Positions 59,261 to 64,000 of a stretch of DNA of 64,000 bases are shown one piece after another. The notes beneath the pieces were generated by a model, which worked only from the letters and a program-made list of their open reading frames with translations, searched no databases and was not told where the DNA came from. Positions within the stretch are counted from its first letter, which is position 1; every line of letters starts with the position of its first letter. The position numbers and the translations under genes were made by a program. The DNA is from Casuarius casuarius (Eukaryota; Chordata; Aves; Casuariiformes; Casuariidae). Location: assembly GCA_003342895.1 (NCBI GenBank), contig PTFA01000024.1, positions 25,634-89,633 on the forward strand, in the 5' to 3' direction.

Positions 59261-61814
59261 AATAAATATACAAATCATCCGAGAAAAAAGAAATACCAAT
59301 AGCTTTAGGATAGGAAATATGCTACAGATATGCAAAGTTGTGGACAAAAGACGTCAAGAGCAGTTTTTCAGAGCTGAAATTGGCTCTACTTCAAATATTC
59401 TCAAAGGACTAATTTTTTGGATGGCAGTGACTGCAAGTTGATTTTAGTAATGCGTGGCTCTAACTGTAATAACCATAACAAAGCTACACAATAGAAACAA
59501 CTGCTCTGCATTTCATGCTGGTATGGAGACCTTTGTGAGCAGGTGGAATGTGTTTTATATCTTCCAAGAGGGACACTTGACATATTTCTAGTCATATGGC
59601 AGCCACTCCTGACATTTGAAACTATAGCTTGTACAGGTGGTATAAACTTTCTGTGCTTGCAAATCCACTGTTCGAATTTATGCATGTTCTCTGATGGCTA
59701 TTACTCTAAGTTATGTTGGAATATAAATGTATCAGAGAGCTAGGAACTATGTAGGCAGAAACCAGAAATATGTACAAGAGATGAAACCAGCAACAAATGT
59801 TGACACTTACTCAAGAAAGGCAAGCCACCAACTTGAATATTTAGACAATATTTCACAGGGGAACATAACGCAAGTACTGTGACATATTATGGAACCTCAT
59901 ATCACAAACATGCAAATGTCTCCAAAAAAGAAAATATAGAGAGCTTCTCTGAGCTGTTCTGAACTTCAGTGGATCTATTTATCAAATTAAGATTAGATAA
60001 ATGAAGTGGAATTCAGTCACCTAACTGCATTTAGTGCCTTTTAGACCACTGAGGTCTTACGCTTGGGCTCCAGCTGCTGCTTGCAGAGACCAGGTGTATC
60101 CCTTGGGTCCTGTGTCACATCTGGCAGCCCTGTGCAGATTTCTTGGCCACCTGAGGAGATCTAAAATGAGAGAACTACTTTCAGGCACCTGATTTATTCT
60201 CTTGGTTTCTTGAAAAGAGTTTGTCTCAACTACCTGCTATTTAGGTAATTCTGCAGTCAGTCAGGCTGCTTGGATGAAAAAGTTAGAAGTCTAAAAAAGT
60301 TTGGTTTATGCTGGCAATAGGATAGTTGTGTCTAAACTCTGCTATAAGCTGGATATCCAGAGAATGTACTTCTGGGAATGCTAATGGAGCTATGCTGGCT
60401 CACACTATCCTGGAAGTAAGAGGACAATATGTTGTCTATGGTGTGCAACAGTTGACCCAGCTCTGAGGCTGAGAAACACACGAAAATGCTTTTGAGGATC
60501 TTGCAGACTTAGTGACTTGTTCACACGAAGATGTGCTGGGGAATCAGCAGAGCCATAGGCATTTTGACTGAATTAATTTGGTGGGCAGCAGAGAGGGAGA
60601 GAAGGCTGCCAGGAAAGGAACAACTGAAATATTTTAAAGTTACAAAGTGCAGTTCAGCTACAGTTTCCACATTGGGGCTTTTTCATGCACCTNGGAGAAA
60701 AATTATGTTGGCATGGGAAATGCTGGACTATTTGAAACCCAGGTGACAGAAGAAAGCAAGGCAGCACGGGATGCTGAAGCTAATAGTGATGAGTTGTCCT
60801 GAGGCTCTTCCATATGGCCAGGACGGCTCTCTCCTGCATTAGCGCTGTAGGACACTTGGCAAATCCATGGCCCCAGATTTCTACTTTCCTTTGGCTCTTT
60901 AGAGTATGTCTCTTGCCTATATCTTGCATGAGGTATGTGTCTTGCTGCTCTAACCCATGCAATGGTGTTGCTACACCTGTTGCAGGGCTCAGAAGGTCAC
61001 CCATAGCCTACAGTGTGACAAACTCTAACATGGCTACACAGTTATTAGGTTTGCAGATGTACTGAAAGATGTGCCAAGTCATCACTGGCAGTACGGATTA
61101 CACTGGCCTCTGTGCCAACAGCCTGCTGTCAATCACAAAACACAGTCCAGACACACTTAAAAGCTTAGCGTCTGCATGCAGCCAACAAATATCTACCCCA
61201 CTGGAGTATATATTAGCACTGCGCATGGAAAATAAGCTTTCACAATACCTTATGATATGTTATTTTGACTTGTCCGTGTATTTTTGCAAATGGTAGAGAG
61301 CAGAACTAAGACTGAAGGACTCTGTGGGGCAGGTGAGGCGGTACCAGACGAGATGGAGTTACAGAATGGCAGAGAACTAATAAAACAGCAGCATCGATTT
61401 GCAGATTTTTCAGCCATGTGCTCTATCTTTTTCTGAAGCTGCAGAATTCTGCAAAGGATGGTACTTTGTTAACTGTAAACACTTAAGCTGTTAAAACTGT
61501 AAGCATTTGTTTCTTAGGAAAGTACTTTTTTTTCAAACAAAAATTTAAGAGTGTCAGTCTGGCAGCTAGCCAACATTCACAGGCAGGAATCTATGTTCAA
61601 GCAGATACAGTGGATTTGTGCAAGCTCAGAGCAGTAACAAATAGTGCCACATCACAGTCTNAGGAAAAGGAAAAGCTATTTGTCCTGTTCACCCTGATTT
61701 AGATTAAGGAATCCTTTGGAATCAAAAAAAGTGAATTAGTGTTTATGGCGACAGTGCTGCACCATTTGTGGAATAATAATGTTTTCTTTAACACAGAAAA
61801 TCTTATTCACCCAG

Positions 61815-61940
61815 GAGATAAAATGGGGCCAAATCCTCATCTGATGTCAATCAGCATGATTCCTTTCCATTAGCATGGCTCCAGTGTGTTCANTGGAGCA
61901 ATACCAACTTACAGCTGCTGAGGGCTTTGGCCCTCTGTCT
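61815..61940. repeat. Fossil palindromic repeat, 'ggggccaaatcctcatctg' type
   Basis: Starts 'ggggccaaatcctcatctga', passes through a centre around 'cattagcatggctccagtg' and 'antggagcaataccaactt', and ends 'tgagggctttggccctc'. This reproduces the order of a common ancient sauropsid palindromic repeat. Confidence 0.5.
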
Positions 61941-63304
61941 CCTAGCTCAAAGAAATTAAGTTGCCTTCCAACTCTTCTGACTGAAGCTTCGTGCGGTTCA
62001 AATCTGTTGCAAAAAGCCTGTTTGGATGTGTTTTTCCTTTCTGTTTCACATGATTTTGCACATCCATCATAGGAGTTTAATGGAATATGTCTAATTTTCA
62101 GCAAACCACGGAAAACCAAAAAATGTTCACAGGTTTACGCCAGAGTCCCGTTTTGCTGAAAAAAATAATAATGCACTTAAATTAAATTTACTTCACAGAA
62201 ATAATTTCTCTCTCTTTTTTTTTCATTTTTGTAATCTGNAATAAAATGTGAAGAAAGTTAAAGTATGAGCAATTATACACCTTATTAACAACATCTTACA
62301 CACTCCTGCTTTGAAGGTCTTTTCAAAATACTGTTGAAAATCCAAGAAAATTACATCAATATTATTTTAGGTTAGAAAAGCACCCTTTTTTCTTCTTATT
62401 TCTTCTTTTCTTTCAGATATTACGTTAAAAAATAGCCTGGCTTAAATTTAGAAAATCCTGGAAATTCACAGTTAAAGATAAAACTTTGTCTTTATTGAAA
62501 CTAACAGTTTCCAATATTACATTACTTTATTCTAAGATCTCAGCACACTAACTCATCTCACAAATCAGGTAAACTATGATGCTCCTACGATGCAGAAAAT
62601 GATAGGGATTGCCATTTTCCACTTTATACAGCAAGAACATTCTGCACAGATAATTTTAGTAGCTGAGATCAGGAGTTTTGTGCCTTTCTTCCTGAGGTGA
62701 TTATGTTTTGCAGTTATTTTGCAAACCTCTGCCTTTGCTGAAGTTAGCATTTTATTAACTGAAATTATGGGTAGGTTTGTGCATTTGTTTCATTTTATAT
62801 TTGTTATGGTAGACCTAGAAAACTTCTCTTTCACATGTGTTCGTCCCACCTGCTCCCTAGGTGGTGAATTAAAAGACCAAGAAGCCTGATCTATGGGGAA
62901 CTTAGCAGAGACCCTGGAAGAAAGAAAGGGTCCAAGAGGGGCTGCTCAAGCCCTGTGACGTCGAGGGCCTGCCCAGGAGGAGGCTGAAGGTCCCTGCAGC
63001 AGGCGCTTTCGAGGGGGCTGAGCAAGCTCTCAGCTGGGTGATACTCACCTGGGTCTGTTTCTGAACCTCAGAGGTCTTCCTGGAAGAAAGACAGCAAGAG
63101 ATGATGCCAATAATTCTCATATACTGACATACGGGCTCAAGAAGTAGTGTGCTGGCTCATCTGAGAGANAGAAGCCTGAGGAAGAAGCAAATATTTTGGA
63201 GCAGATCTGCCTAAAGCTTCCTCTGACTTTTAAATTTCCCTTCAGCATATTCCTATCCTGTTCTGTCTTGACCAAGAAACCTCCTTGTGTCTCTGGTTTT
63301 GCAG
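61941..63304. other. Intergenic, rising GC towards the CpG-rich edge
   Basis: AT-rich until about 62880, then GC-richer with a few CpG (62955-63015). No coding exon recognised. Confidence 0.5.
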
Positions 63305-63845
63305 GGCCCCGCAATTAGAAGACGTCCCCTGCGTGTGCCCCTCAGCACTTGCGACTGGCACCACGAATATGAAGAGGGGAGAAGTCGCCGAGGGAGCGAG
63401 CATCATGCGCTGCGGTACTGCCTGCGCAGGAAAGGCCCTCGCCGTACTTCGAAAGCAGAGAAAAGCAGAGAGCGTTCCCCGGAGGAAATACCCAAAATGC
63501 CCTAAAGAGGCTGTTTCCCAGCACGACCCCATCGACCCCAGGGCTTTGCTCGCATGACTGTGTTGGCAGCCTGCAAACTCCTCACCGAAGCGCAGCTCAC
63601 GCGGCCAAACCTTAGCACAGCCCCGGCCTCAGAAACGGCCAGCACGTTGATGCGTTATTTCCAGAGCACATCCTGCTAGATGGGGATGTGTTTTTCATTT
63701 GAGGTCGTACTACCTAACCCGATCCCCTGCAAACAACCGAGGAGGCGAGCAAAGTGCCCCGCAGGAGCGATGGCTCGCTGGTGCGCGGTGGGGAGCCACC
63801 CGGGGTGGGACCGGCTGGCTCCGAGCGCCGGCGCTGGTGGNGTTT
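63305..63845. promoter_or_regulatory. CpG-island-like segment at right edge
   Basis: I count about 42 CpG in roughly 540 bases, at near 58% GC, which gives an observed/expected ratio near 0.9. CpG is scarce nearly everywhere else in the window. Such density marks a constitutively unmethylated region, usually a promoter. Several short open frames cross it on both strands, none with a recognisable domain. An acceptor-like 'tctctggttttgcag' ends at 63304. By mammalian synteny the next gene on this strand would be PTPRR, but its N-terminal sequence is not visible. Confidence 0.55.
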
Positions 63846-64000
63846 TCCCCCTATGACTTCCAGCCTGTTTGTCGCGCTTACCAGAGGTTTACAAACTCAA
63901 AGCAAACATCTGGTCTCCTTTAATACCGACAAGAAAGAAGACTGGATATTAATTTTGATATGATAGTAAAGCAGTTCGATAGTACTCATACTGACAGAGC

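Larger units (their letters stand above)
53816..61814. other. Intergenic downstream of TSPAN8, nothing firmly recognised
   Basis: AT-rich DNA with simple repeats and several ambiguous bases. Fragments near 60000-60190 are reminiscent of old interspersed repeats but too diverged to name. No exon found. Confidence 0.55.

Noticed and set aside
63242..63557. Overlapping coding frames in the CpG-rich edge
   Set aside because: Both strands are open because of high GC. None resembles PTPRR or another protein I know, so no gene is called.

Overview
This is a vertebrate nuclear genomic window. It is gene-poor, with long introns, GT-AG splice junctions, old degraded LINE fragments and scattered single ambiguous bases (n) typical of a draft assembly. 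The repeats I recognise are very old CR1/L3-type LINE pieces, an L2-like LINE piece and short palindromic fossils built around a 'cccattgacttcaatggg'-type core. That mix suggests a slowly evolving sauropsid, and I would guess crocodilian, then turtle, then bird. The species is inference, not something the sequence states.

One protein-coding gene is clearly present and complete: a tetraspanin on the + strand, best matched to TSPAN8. It has eight coding exons between 33917 and 51734, all joined by phase-0 introns, and encodes 240 residues against 237 in human. Transmembrane segments, the CCG motif, six large-loop cysteines and the strongly conserved second and third membrane segments all match the family. 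A poly(A) signal at 51951 closes the gene. Mammalian TSPAN8 has an upstream non-coding exon. A candidate acceptor for the exon carrying the start codon is visible here, but I cannot place the upstream exon or promoter with certainty.

Layout: 1-33.9 kb is intergenic or upstream DNA with no recognisable coding exon, only ancient repeats, a few GC/CpG-rich patches and simple repeats. 33.9-52.0 kb is the TSPAN8 gene. 52.0-63.3 kb is intergenic DNA with a GC-rich, G-quadruplex-prone block (52.56-53.0 kb) and a tRNA-like SINE remnant. 63.3-63.85 kb is a CpG-dense segment that looks like a CpG island. In mammals PTPRR lies downstream of TSPAN8 on the same strand and LGR5 lies upstream in the opposite orientation. 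The terminal CpG-rich segment could therefore be a promoter belonging to the next locus, but no PTPRR or LGR5 coding sequence is visible.

I found no operon, CRISPR array, intact mobile element, RNA gene or obviously new biological system. The most useful leads are the CpG island at the right edge, the GC-rich block, and sequence peculiarities of the TSPAN8 protein: no N-glycosylation sequon and a shortened small loop.
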